Source: Chloroflexota bacterium (GTDB lineage: Bacteria > Chloroflexota > Limnocylindria > QHBO01). From it: a DNA stretch of 15,610 nt. Shown here in pieces: positions 6,493-13,390 of the stretch; within the stretch, counting starts at the first letter, position 1; every line of letters begins with the position of its first letter. The DNA is taken from assembly GCA_005880165.1 (NCBI GenBank), contig VBJP01000077.1:1-15610 (forward strand), written 5' to 3'. The translations under genes and the position numbers were made by a program. The notes beneath the pieces were generated by a model, which was not told the origin of the DNA, searched no databases, and saw only the letters and a program-made list of their open reading frames with translations.

Positions 6493-7108
6493 TGATCGGG
6501 TCGGAGCAGCGGCGTGGCAGCGGCGGGGCTGCGGTCCTGGGGGCGTTGCTCATCGCCCTCGGCCTGATCTTCCTGGCGGACCAGTACTGGAACCTCGACC
6601 TCGGACGCTATGGGTGGCCGATCTACGTCATCGGGCTCGGACTGGCCGGCGTCCTCCTGGGGCTGACCCAGCGCAACGGCAGCGGCCTGACCATCTTCGG
6701 CTCGATGGCCACGATCTTGGGTCTGATCCTGTTCTACCAGAACCTGACGGACCACTGGGATAGCTGGTCCTACGCCTGGACGCTGATCGCACCCGGGGCA
6801 GTGGGGTCGGCATGGTGCTGTACGGCGTGCGGGCGCGCAACGCCGGGATGGTGCGCGTGGGCCTTTGGCAGGTCGTCACTGGGCTCGGCCTGTTCGCCGC
6901 TGGATTCCTCTTCTTCGAAGGGCTGCTCGGCATCTCCGGCCGCCGTTTCCCGCTGCCGAATTGGGTCATGCCCCTCGCCGTGATCGTGCTGGGCCTGCTG
7001 TTGCTATTCCGAGGATTCACCGCACGGCAGGAGGCTCACCACGGCGACTCGGATGAGCCCAGCTGGCCATCGGGGACGGAGAGGGACGCGCCGGGCCACG
7101 AGGGTTGA
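6492..7108 (+). pseudogene. LiaI/LiaF-like (DUF5668-type) multi-pass membrane protein, frameshifted
   Basis: The first frame (6492 to about 6806) gives GSEQRRGSGGAAVLGALLIA, then repeated hydrophobic helices with short aromatic loops such as FLADQYWNLDLGRYGWPIYV. This pattern is characteristic of the transmembrane region shared by LiaI/LiaF-like proteins. Homology then jumps to another frame: MVLYGVRARNAGMVRVGLWQ and two or three further helices (TGLGLFAAGFLFFEGLLG, PLAVIVLGLLLLF) up to the stop at 7108. Adding one G to the run at 6803-6806 joins the two halves as APGAVGVGMVLYG with no gap, so a single-base loss is nearly certain. It is either a sequencing or assembly error or a very recent mutation. 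The intact protein would be about 205 residues with roughly six membrane segments and a polar C-terminal tail. The family is linked to envelope-stress sensing in Firmicutes, but a function here is not established. Confidence 0.75.
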
Positions 7109-7119
7109 GTCGCGGATCC

Positions 7120-7302
7120 TCAGGTGTGCTTTCGAGTCCGATCCAGGGCCGCCAGCCGGTAGACGCGTGGCCCCGCCTTCGGCGGGTCGGGATGCAACCC
7201 ATGCCGTCGCACCAGGTCGAGCCGATCCTTGGCGTCGAGGAGCGGAAACTGGAGTCGGTCGTCGAACATCGCCCGGTCTCCCAAATCGTCGTCACCAGCC
7301 AT
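7120..7302 (-). CDS. Small unknown protein divergent from the CGNR regulator
   Basis: I do not recognise this 60-residue protein, which runs from MAGDDDLGDRAMFDDRLQFP to a C-terminal LAALDRTRKHT. It is charged and soluble, with no signal or membrane segment. Three signals support it. A near-consensus sigma-70 promoter lies on the same strand (TTGACA, 18-bp spacer, TACGAT; 7327-7356). A GAGGG Shine-Dalgarno precedes the ATG at 7302. Third positions are strongly G/C. A longer frame opens at 7356, but that start lies inside the -35, so 7302 is preferred. The gene is divergent from a CGNR regulator with overlapping control sequences, a layout common for a regulator and its target. Against it, there is no family match, and a perfect CCCGCC/GGCGGG hairpin occurs inside the frame (7172-7186). 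The promoter could instead drive a longer transcript or a small RNA. Confidence 0.5.
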   Translation of the reverse strand: MAGDDDLGDRAMFDDRLQFPLLDAKDRLDLVRRHGLHPDPPKAGPRVYRLAALDRTRKHT

Positions 7303-7326
7303 GCTGCCCTCGGTGGTGACTGTCGC

Positions 7327-7356
7327 ATCGTACGCGCCATGTGCGTCACCTGTCAA
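7327..7356 (-). promoter_or_regulatory. Near-consensus sigma-70 promoter on the minus strand
   Basis: Read on the minus strand, TTGACA (7356-7351) is separated by 18 bases from TACGAT (7332-7327). This is the only strong -35/-10 pair seen in the window. The predicted start near 7320 leaves a leader of about 18 bases with a GAGGG before the ATG at 7302. The -35 overlaps the inverted repeat at 7346-7373. Confidence 0.65.
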
Positions 7357-7373
7357 TGAACCGTGATTGGTGA
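7346..7373. promoter_or_regulatory. Imperfect inverted repeat, probable operator between divergent genes
   Basis: TCACCTGTCA (7346-7355) and TGATTGGTGA (7364-7373) match at eight of ten positions as inverted arms around an 8-bp centre. The left arm covers the -35 of the minus-strand promoter. The right arm ends just before the -10-like TATGAT of the CGNR gene. A dimeric repressor bound here would block both promoters. That the CGNR protein itself is the ligand is an inference. Confidence 0.5.
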
Positions 7374-7375
7374 TG

Positions 7376-7389
7376 TATGATCACGTACG
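7376..7389 (+). promoter_or_regulatory. -10 element giving a leaderless transcript for the CGNR gene
   Basis: TATGAT (7376-7381) is followed by seven bases and GTG at 7389. The in-frame ATG at 7377 lies inside this hexamer, so if the promoter is real the GTG is the start. No Shine-Dalgarno precedes either codon. Confidence 0.45.
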
Positions 7390-7392
7390 TGA
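7381..7392. promoter_or_regulatory. Perfect 12-bp palindrome over the CGNR start codon
   Basis: TCACGTACGTGA is identical to its reverse complement and contains the GTG start at 7389. It shares the TCAC/GTGA half-site with the imperfect repeat at 7346-7373, so it may be a second binding site for the same regulator. A chance palindrome is possible at this length. Confidence 0.4.
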
Positions 7393-7982
7393 CCACGGCA
7401 ATTGATTGGCGGGAGCCTGGCGGCCGGTCTCCTGCGCCGAGCCTCGCGCTCCATCGGCTGCAGGACTTCGTCAACACCAATGACATCGAGGCGGAGAGGG
7501 ATGCGCTCGCTACCCCACAACAGCTGCATGACTGGCTCGTCGCCGCGGGAGCGATTGACGCGCGGGATCGGGTGACGCCCGAGGCTCACGCCCGCGCCCT
7601 GGCCGTCCGCGAGGGTCTGCGGGCCCTGGGGTGCGCGAACAACGAGGAACCGCTCGATACGGACCGCGTGGCAGCCATGAACCGGGCGGCCGGCCGGTTG
7701 ACCCTTGTGCCCGCAGTGCGCGATTCCGCCACCTGGCATCTCGCGCCCGCGGCGAGTGGCGTCGACGGATACCTGGCAGGCGTCCTCTCGACGCTCGTGA
7801 CCTCCATCGCCGACGGTTCCTGGTCGCGGATGAAGTCCTGCCGCAACGACACCTGCCGCTGGCTCTTCTTCGACCAATCCAGGAACCGCTCGGGGACGTG
7901 GTGCACCATGGCCATCTGCGGCAGCCGGATGAAGGCGCGGGCGTATCGCGCCCGGCGTCGCGAGGAGATCCAGGCGACCTGA
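7389..7982 (+). CDS. ABATE/CGNR zinc-finger transcriptional regulator
   Basis: From the GTG at 7389 the protein has 197 residues. The N-terminal two thirds is the ABATE-type domain (LALHRLQDFVNTND near the start; DSATWHLAPAASGVDGYLAG later), thought to sense a signal. The C-terminal CGNR zinc finger holds Cys151, Cys156, Cys172 and Cys177 within KSCRNDTCRWLFFDQSRNRS and WCTMAICGSR, followed by a basic DNA-binding tail (MKARAYRARRR). The eponymous CGNR is CGSR here, an Asn-to-Ser change. Such proteins are predicted transcription factors, sometimes called stress-related, with few tested examples. An ATG at 7377 would add four residues, but it lies within a TATGAT -10-like hexamer. Two dyad symmetries around the start suggest autoregulation together with the divergent 60-residue gene. 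Confidence 0.9.
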   Translation: MTTAIDWREPGGRSPAPSLALHRLQDFVNTNDIEAERDALATPQQLHDWLVAAGAIDARDRVTPEAHARALAVREGLRALGCANNEEPLDTDRVAAMNRAAGRLTLVPAVRDSATWHLAPAASGVDGYLAGVLSTLVTSIADGSWSRMKSCRNDTCRWLFFDQSRNRSGTWCTMAICGSRMKARAYRARRREEIQAT

Positions 7983-8002
7983 CCAGGCGCCCGCATGCCG
8001 CC

Positions 8003-8018
8003 TATCCTTGCAGGGAGA
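8003..8018 (+). promoter_or_regulatory. -10 element upstream of the kgd leader ORF
   Basis: TATCCT (8003-8008) stands nine bases before an ATG at 8018. Transcription would begin near 8015. If so, the TTG at 8008 cannot start kgd. No clear -35 is present. Confidence 0.4.
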
Positions 8019-8047
8019 TGGCTGCACAGGACGCGCCGACACGGTGA
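8018..8047 (+). CDS. Nine-codon leader ORF overlapping the kgd start
   Basis: ATG at 8018 opens a frame encoding MAAQDAPTR that stops at TGA 8045-8047. That TGA overlaps the GTG at 8044 in the sequence GTGA. The ORF would be translated from a nearly leaderless mRNA initiated after TATCCT. Kgd has no Shine-Dalgarno at its GTG, so termination-reinitiation from this mini-ORF would explain how it is translated. There is no run of identical codons that would suggest classical attenuation. It may be a chance ORF. Confidence 0.3.
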   Translation: MAAQDAPTR

Positions 8048-11000
8048 ACACCGCTACGGACCCCGATCAGCTGCCGAGTGATCTGAACCTGATCAACGCC
8101 GGCTACGTGGCCGACCTCTACGAGCTGTATCGCGCCGATCCGTCGTCGGTTGACGCCGAGTGGCGTGCCCGCTTCGACGCGGGATTCGCCGGCCTCAAGC
8201 CGGTGACCGCGGGCCAGCCTCCCGGCAACGGCGAAGCGCCGGCCGCGCCATCGGCCCCACAGGAGTGGGCCTCCGCGCCTTCCGCGTCGAGCGTGACACC
8301 CGTCACCCGCGCCGGCGGCCAACCGATCACCGGCCCGGCCGCCCGCCTGGCGCGCAACATGACCACCTCGCTGGCGGTTCCCACCGCGACGAGCTTCCGA
8401 GAGATCGACGTCAGCCTGCTCGAGGCGCGGCGACGCGAGCTCAACGACCAGCTCGCCCCTCGCAAGGTCAGCTTCACCCATCTGATCGGCTTCGCCATGG
8501 TTCGCGCGGCAAGCATGCAGCGCTCCATGACTCACGCCTACGCAGAGACGGATGGCCAACCGTATCGCCTGGACCCCGGCGCGGTGAACCTGGGGCTGGC
8601 GGTGGACGTCGCGCGCGCCGACGGGACCAGGTTCCTCCTGGTGCCGGTCATCAAGGGCGCCGAGACGATGGACTTCACCGCGTTCCACGCGCGCTACGAG
8701 GAGCTGGTCGAGAAGGCGCGCTCGAGCCGGCTCTCGCCGGACGACCTGGCCGGCGGGACGATCACGCTCACCAATCCCGGCACCGTGGGCACTACCGCCT
8801 CGGTCCCGCGCCTCATGGCCGGCCAGGGGACGATCGTGGCGACCGGCGCCATCCGATCGATTGGCGAGCAGCGGCTCATGACCCTCACCAGCACCTACGA
8901 CCACCGCATCATCCAGGGGGCCGAATCAGGCCAGTTCCTGGCTCGGATCGAGGCCTCTCTGACCGGACAGGATTCCTTCTACGCGGATGTGTTCGGCGCC
9001 ATGGGCGCCGCGCTCGGCCCCGGCCTCGGTCACCCGCCGCAACCAAGAGGACCCGCGCAGGTCGCGTCGGAGGCGACAGACACGTCGGAGGCGGTCTCCG
9101 CGTCGGCCCAGGACCTGGCACTCATGGCTGCCGCCATGTCGCTGGTCGACGCGTACCGCATCTACGGTCACCTTGGTGCGAGCCTGGACCCGCTCGGCAG
9201 CGAGCCGCCGGGCGACCCAGCCCTGGATCCCGCGTTCCACGGCCTGACACCGGACGTGCTGTCCCGCATACCCGCTTCGCCGCTCGGTGTCCACGTTCCG
9301 GGCGACAACCTCGAGACGGTGCTCGAGCAGCTGCGCCAGACGTACAGCGGAACGATCGCCTACGAGGTGGAGCACATCGCCAATCACACCGAGCGGGCGT
9401 GGCTGCGACGCGTGATCGAGTCTGGCGAGCACCGGCAGCCGCTCAGCACTGAGCAGCGCCGGTCTCTGCTCGAGCGGCTGACCGCCGTCGAAGGGTTCGA
9501 GCGATTCCTGCACAAGGCCTACCTGGGGCAGAAGCGTTTCAGCATTGAAGGGCTCGACACCCTGGTCCCCATGCTCGACGTGATCCTGCAGATGGCCGCC
9601 GAGCAGGACACCCACCGCGCCGTCATCGGTATGGCGCACCGCGGCCGACTCAACGTGCTGGCGCACATCGTAGGGGTGAGCTACGAATCCATCCTGTCCG
9701 AGTTCGAGGCGAGCCGACTGGACGAGGAGGTGATGCCCGAGGAGCGCCAGACCGACGACGTGAAGTACCACCTGGGAGCGTCCGGTCGATTCGCGGCGGC
9801 AGCCGGTATCGTCGAGGTGAGCGTCATGCCGAACCCATCCCACCTGGAGGCGGTCGATCCCGTCGTCGAGGGTCGGGCTCGGGCCGAGCAGACGGATCGG
9901 TCCAAACCGATCGCCAGCGTGGACACGCGGGTCACCCTGCCGATCCTGATCCACGGTGACGCCTCCTTCGCGGCCCAGGGCGTGGTGGCGGAGACCTTCA
10001 ACCTCAGCCGGCTGGCGGGATACGCGAACGGCGGCACCGTGCACCTGATCGCGAACAACCAGATCGGCTTCACCACCGCCGCCGCTGAGGCGCGCTCGAC
10101 CACCTACTCGTCGGACCTGGCGAAGGGATTCGACGTCCCCATCGTGCACGTCAACGCCGACGACCCGGAAGCCTGCCAGGCCGCAGCCCGGCTGGCGATG
10201 CTGTACAGGGCGGAGTTCGATGGCGACATGGTCATCGACCTGGTCGGCTACCGGCGCTACGGCCACAACGAGGCCGATGAGCCGGCGTACACGCAGCCGG
10301 CGATGTATCGGCTCATTGGCGAGCATCCAAGCGTCCGCGAGCTCTACCTGCAGCGCCTGGAGGCCGATGGCGTCGTCTCCGCCGAGGACGCCGCCGCCCA
10401 GGCCAAGGCGCTGGCGCGGAACCTCGCCCAACGGCAGGCATCGGTCCGCAAGAAGGCGACCGAGCCGACGCTGGATCGCGGCGCCGACGCCCTCCCGCAC
10501 GAGGGCGAGCGCGAACCGCAGACGGCCGTTCCGGCCGAGACGCTCCGGACGCTCAACGCGCAGCTCTACCGCTTCCCGCGCGAGTTCACGCTCAGCTCCA
10601 AGCTGGAGAAGCAGCTCGCCAGGCGTCGCGATGCGCTGGGCGACGAAGGGCGGATCGAATGGGGACATGCGGAATCACTGGCGTTCGGCTCGCTCCTCCT
10701 CGACGGCGTGCCGATCCGCATCTCGGGGCAGGACACGGTTCGCGGCACCTTCAGCCAGCGGCACCAGACCCTGTTCGACGCGAAGACGGGCGACCCGTTC
10801 ACGCCCATCCAGAACCTTGATGGCACCCGAGCCAGCTTCGAGCTGCACAACTCGCCGCTCTCCGAGTACGCGGCCATGGGCTTCGAGTACGGATATGCGG
10901 TCACCGCGCCGGAGGCGCTCGTGATCTGGGAGGCGCAGTACGGGGACTTCGCCAACGGCGCGGAGATCATCATCGACCAGTTCCTGATCGCGGGACTCGC

Positions 11001-11691
11001 GAAGTGGCGGCAGACCTCGCGCCTGACGCTGCTGCTCCCGCACGGCTACGAGGGACAGGGACCAGAGCACTCGTCGGCCCGGCTCGAACGGTTCCTCGCT
11101 TTGGGAGCGGAGGGGAACATCCGAGTCGTCTACCCGACCACCGCGGCTCAGTATTTCCACCTCCTGCGGCGACAGGGGCGGCACGCCGAGCTCCGGCCGC
11201 TGGTGGTCATGACGCCCAAGTCGCTGCTGCGACTCGAGGCCGCGGCGTCTCGCCTCTCGAACCTCACCGATGGCGCCTTCCGGCCCGTGCTCGACGACCC
11301 GGAACGTGAGTCGCAGGTCGCGGCGGAGGCCGTACGGCGGGTGATCCTGTGCAGCGGCAAGGTTTACTACGACGTCGTGGGCTCATCCGCACGCGAGGAG
11401 GCGGCGCATGTCGCGGTAGTGCGGGTCGAGCAGCTGTACCCGTTCCCGAGCGAGGGGTTACGAGCCGTCCTTGACCGATACCCGCACACCGAGCGCGTCG
11501 CGTGGGTCCAGGAAGAGCCGCGCAACATGGGCGCGCGGAAGTTCGTGCTGCCCAAGATCCGCCACCTAGTGCCGTACCAGGTGCCGCTCGGTGACATCTC
11601 GCGCCCCGAGCGCTCGCGTCCGGCGGAGGGCTACCACGCCGCGCACGCCGCCGAGCAGGCGCGCATCGTCAAGGAGGCGTTCGGCGCCTAG
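8044..11691 (+). CDS. kgd: Fused E2-E1 2-oxoglutarate dehydrogenase/decarboxylase (Kgd/OdhA type)
   Basis: This cytosolic TCA-cycle enzyme acts on 2-oxoglutarate with thiamine diphosphate and has 1215 residues from this start, close to mycobacterial Kgd. Domains are: an N-terminal docking helix (NAGYVADLYELYRADPSSVD), a Pro/Ala-rich linker, a succinyltransferase (E2-like) domain at about 95-320 with catalytic His287 in YDHRIIQGAESG, then the E1 dehydrogenase. E1 features include MAHRGRLNVL, VMPNPSHLEAVDP, thiamine-phosphate motif GDASFAAQG (638-646), NNQIGFTT and GYRRYGHNEADEP. The C-terminal part includes QEEPRNMGARKF. No lipoyl domain is visible, so lipoyl groups must come from a separate protein, as in actinomycetes. 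The GTG at 8044 is preferred because the upstream TTG at 8008 lies in the -10-like TATCCT; the TTG would add 12 residues. No dihydrolipoamide dehydrogenase gene is adjacent. A stem-loop follows the stop. Confidence 0.95.
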   Translation: MNTATDPDQLPSDLNLINAGYVADLYELYRADPSSVDAEWRARFDAGFAGLKPVTAGQPPGNGEAPAAPSAPQEWASAPSASSVTPVTRAGGQPITGPAARLARNMTTSLAVPTATSFREIDVSLLEARRRELNDQLAPRKVSFTHLIGFAMVRAASMQRSMTHAYAETDGQPYRLDPGAVNLGLAVDVARADGTRFLLVPVIKGAETMDFTAFHARYEELVEKARSSRLSPDDLAGGTITLTNPGTVGTTASVPRLMAGQGTIVATGAIRSIGEQRLMTLTSTYDHRIIQGAESGQFLARIEASLTGQDSFYADVFGAMGAALGPGLGHPPQPRGPAQVASEATDTSEAVSASAQDLALMAAAMSLVDAYRIYGHLGASLDPLGSEPPGDPALDPAFHGLTPDVLSRIPASPLGVHVPGDNLETVLEQLRQTYSGTIAYEVEHIANHTERAWLRRVIESGEHRQPLSTEQRRSLLERLTAVEGFERFLHKAYLGQKRFSIEGLDTLVPMLDVILQMAAEQDTHRAVIGMAHRGRLNVLAHIVGVSYESILSEFEASRLDEEVMPEERQTDDVKYHLGASGRFAAAAGIVEVSVMPNPSHLEAVDPVVEGRARAEQTDRSKPIASVDTRVTLPILIHGDASFAAQGVVAETFNLSRLAGYANGGTVHLIANNQIGFTTAAAEARSTTYSSDLAKGFDVPIVHVNADDPEACQAAARLAMLYRAEFDGDMVIDLVGYRRYGHNEADEPAYTQPAMYRLIGEHPSVRELYLQRLEADGVVSAEDAAAQAKALARNLAQRQASVRKKATEPTLDRGADALPHEGEREPQTAVPAETLRTLNAQLYRFPREFTLSSKLEKQLARRRDALGDEGRIEWGHAESLAFGSLLLDGVPIRISGQDTVRGTFSQRHQTLFDAKTGDPFTPIQNLDGTRASFELHNSPLSEYAAMGFEYGYAVTAPEALVIWEAQYGDFANGAEIIIDQFLIAGLAKWRQTSRLTLLLPHGYEGQGPEHSSARLERFLALGAEGNIRVVYPTTAAQYFHLLRRQGRHAELRPLVVMTPKSLLRLEAAASRLSNLTDGAFRPVLDDPERESQVAAEAVRRVILCSGKVYYDVVGSSAREEAAHVAVVRVEQLYPFPSEGLRAVLDRYPHTERVAWVQEEPRNMGARKFVLPKIRHLVPYQVPLGDISRPERSRPAEGYHAAHAAEQARIVKEAFGA

Positions 11692-11705
11692 CGGCTTTCA
11701 GCCGC
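11691..11705 (+). terminator. Short hairpin at the kgd stop codon
   Basis: GCGGCT-TTC-AGCCGC forms a 6-bp perfect stem with a 3-nt loop beginning at the last base of the kgd stop codon. No U tract follows. It is the likely 3' structure of the kgd mRNA in a 67-base gap between convergent genes. Confidence 0.45.
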
Positions 11706-11742
11706 ACGACCTTCGCAGGCTAGCTCCCCTTCGGACGCTGTG

Positions 11743-11756
11743 CAGCCACACGGCTG
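11743..11756 (-). terminator. Small hairpin just downstream of the acyl-CoA ligase gene
   Basis: CAGCC-ACAC-GGCTG forms a 5-bp stem two bases beyond the minus-strand stop. It is modest in strength and lacks a U tract. Together with the hairpin at 11691-11705 it may separate the converging transcripts. Confidence 0.35.
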
Positions 11757-11758
11757 GG

Positions 11759-13330
11759 CTAGTTGACGCGCTTCTCGCGACCGGCCCAGAAAGGCTCGCG
11801 CAGCTCGGCCTTCAGGATCTTGCCGGTGCCGCCCTTGGGAAGCGACTCCCGAAACTCGATGGTCCGCGGGACCTTGAAGTCGGCGAGCTGCGAGCGCACG
11901 TGCTTGCGCAGGTCCTGCGCACTGGAGTCGACCCCATCCTTGAGCACCACCAGGGCGACCGGCACCTCTCCCCACCGGTCGTCGGGGACGGCGATCACCG
12001 CGCACTCCATCACCGCGGCGTGCGACGCGATGGCGTTCTCGATCTCGACTGAGCTGATGTTCTCTCCGCCGCGGATGATGATGTCCTTGGAGCGATCCTT
12101 GATCAGGATGTAGCCCTGGTCGTCGATGACCGCCATGTCGCCGGTGTGGAACCAGCCGTCGACGACCTTCTCCGTGGTTGCCTGCGGATCGCGGTAGTAG
12201 CCCTCCATCACCACGTTCGAGCGGACCACGATCTCGCCGATCTGCTCACCATCGGCTCGGACGTCCGCCCCCTCCGCGTCGACCACGCGCAGGTCGGCGC
12301 CGGCCATGGCGTAGCCGGTCATCGCCTTGCGCTGCGCGGCCATCTCGGCCGGCTCGCGCGCCGTAAGACCTGCGCGAGGCCGGGCAATGGCCAGCACGGG
12401 GCTCGTCTCCGACAGGCCGTAGCCCACGATCGCGGTGCAGCCCAACTCCCGCTCAATGGCCTCGACCAGGGTCGGCGAGGCCGGCGCGCCGCCGATGATC
12501 GCCTCCTTGAGGGTCGCCAGGTCGGTGGTTGATCGGTCGGGATGATTCACCAGCGCGTTGAAGATGGTCGGGACGCCGAGCAGGTGCGAGACGCGCTCGG
12601 CCGCCACGAGCTTGAGGAGCGCCGCGGGATCGAACTTGCGCAGCATCACGTGGCGGCCGCCGACCATCGTCATCCAGTGCGGCGCGCCCCAGCCGTTGAC
12701 ATGGAAGAGCGGCACGACGTGCAGGATCGTGTCGGCATCGGTCACCCGCAGCACGAGCGCCGCGTAGATCGCGTGCAGGTGGAGGTTGCGATGGGTGAGC
12801 ACCACGCCCTTGGGCCGCCCGGTGGTGCCCGAGGTGTAGAACAGCTCGGCGATGGCATCCTCGTCCACCTCTGGCGGGTCGTAGGTCGTCGGCGCAGCGG
12901 CCAGGAGCGCCTCGTACTCGTCGTTTGGCCCCTCCATCCGGATCCAGCGCAGCTCGCCCGGAAGGGAGGGACGCAGTGCGGTCACCATCGGCTCAAAGTC
13001 GGCGTGGTAGAAAACCGCGCTCGAGCCGGCGTGACCCAGGATGTAGCCGATCTCCGCCGGCGCCAGGCGGATGTTCAGGGGGTTGAGCACGGCCCCGGCC
13101 TCGAGGACGCCGTAATAGGCTTCCAGCAGCTGGTGGCTGTTGTAGCTCATGAAGCTGACCCGATCGCCGGGCTTGGTTCCCATCTCGCGCAGCGCATTGG
13201 CGAGCCGATGGGTGCGCTCCGCGTAGTCCCGATATGTGAACCGCTTCTCGCCGTCGACGACCGCGTCGACCTCGCCGAAGAAGGCGGCGGCGCGATCGCG
13301 AAACTCCAGGACGCTCAGCGGGACCCGCAC
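11759..13330 (-). CDS. AMP-forming acyl-CoA ligase (medium/long-chain fatty acid or DmdB-like)
   Basis: This 523-residue adenylate-forming enzyme joins a carboxylic acid to CoA in two steps through an acyl-AMP. It contains the P-loop YTSGTTGRPKG (165-175), VPLFHVNGWG (206-215), GYGLSETSP (303-311), the TGD motif in GWFHTGD (392-398), the hinge KDRSKDIIIRGGENIS (411-426) and the catalytic lysine of LPKGGTGKILK (Lys504). The length and the SETSP block fit the AlkK/DmdB branch, which acts on medium-chain fatty acids or methylmercaptopropionate. Substrate cannot be set from motifs. It begins with GTG preceded by AGGGGA. It lies 60 bases downstream of an exported membrane protein gene on the same strand, with a 10-bp hairpin (13342-13365) in between, so co-transcription is possible but may be attenuated. 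No other beta-oxidation genes are nearby. Confidence 0.93.
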   Translation of the reverse strand: MRVPLSVLEFRDRAAAFFGEVDAVVDGEKRFTYRDYAERTHRLANALREMGTKPGDRVSFMSYNSHQLLEAYYGVLEAGAVLNPLNIRLAPAEIGYILGHAGSSAVFYHADFEPMVTALRPSLPGELRWIRMEGPNDEYEALLAAAPTTYDPPEVDEDAIAELFYTSGTTGRPKGVVLTHRNLHLHAIYAALVLRVTDADTILHVVPLFHVNGWGAPHWMTMVGGRHVMLRKFDPAALLKLVAAERVSHLLGVPTIFNALVNHPDRSTTDLATLKEAIIGGAPASPTLVEAIERELGCTAIVGYGLSETSPVLAIARPRAGLTAREPAEMAAQRKAMTGYAMAGADLRVVDAEGADVRADGEQIGEIVVRSNVVMEGYYRDPQATTEKVVDGWFHTGDMAVIDDQGYILIKDRSKDIIIRGGENISSVEIENAIASHAAVMECAVIAVPDDRWGEVPVALVVLKDGVDSSAQDLRKHVRSQLADFKVPRTIEFRESLPKGGTGKILKAELREPFWAGREKRVN

Positions 13331-13341
13331 GCCTATCCCCT

Positions 13342-13365
13342 GCCCGCCGGGCTGCCCGGACGGGC
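13342..13365 (-). terminator. Very stable hairpin between membrane protein and acyl-CoA ligase genes
   Basis: On the plus strand GCCCGCCGGG pairs with CCCGG-A-CGGGC: ten base pairs, one bulged A and a 3-nt loop. It lies 25 bases after the stop of the upstream minus-strand gene and 11 bases before the GTG of the ligase. It could terminate the upstream transcript or act as a 5' structure over the ligase ribosome-binding region. No U tract is present. Confidence 0.5.
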
Positions 13366-13390
13366 CTGAACGCGTGCCGGTTTCACGACC

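Noticed and set aside
7172..7186. CCCGCC/GGCGGG hairpin as a terminator
   Set aside because: It lies inside the small minus-strand ORF, lacks a U tract, and such GC stems arise easily in Pro/Gly/Arg codons; kept only as a caution on that ORF.
8926..10668. A 580-codon open frame on the minus strand inside kgd
   Set aside because: It lies fully antisense to conserved E1 domain coding sequence and has the Arg/Gly/His-rich composition typical of high-GC shadow frames.
12542..13369. Plus-strand open frame of 275 codons opposite the acyl-CoA ligase
   Set aside because: It is antisense to conserved adenylate-forming motifs and shows no domain of its own.
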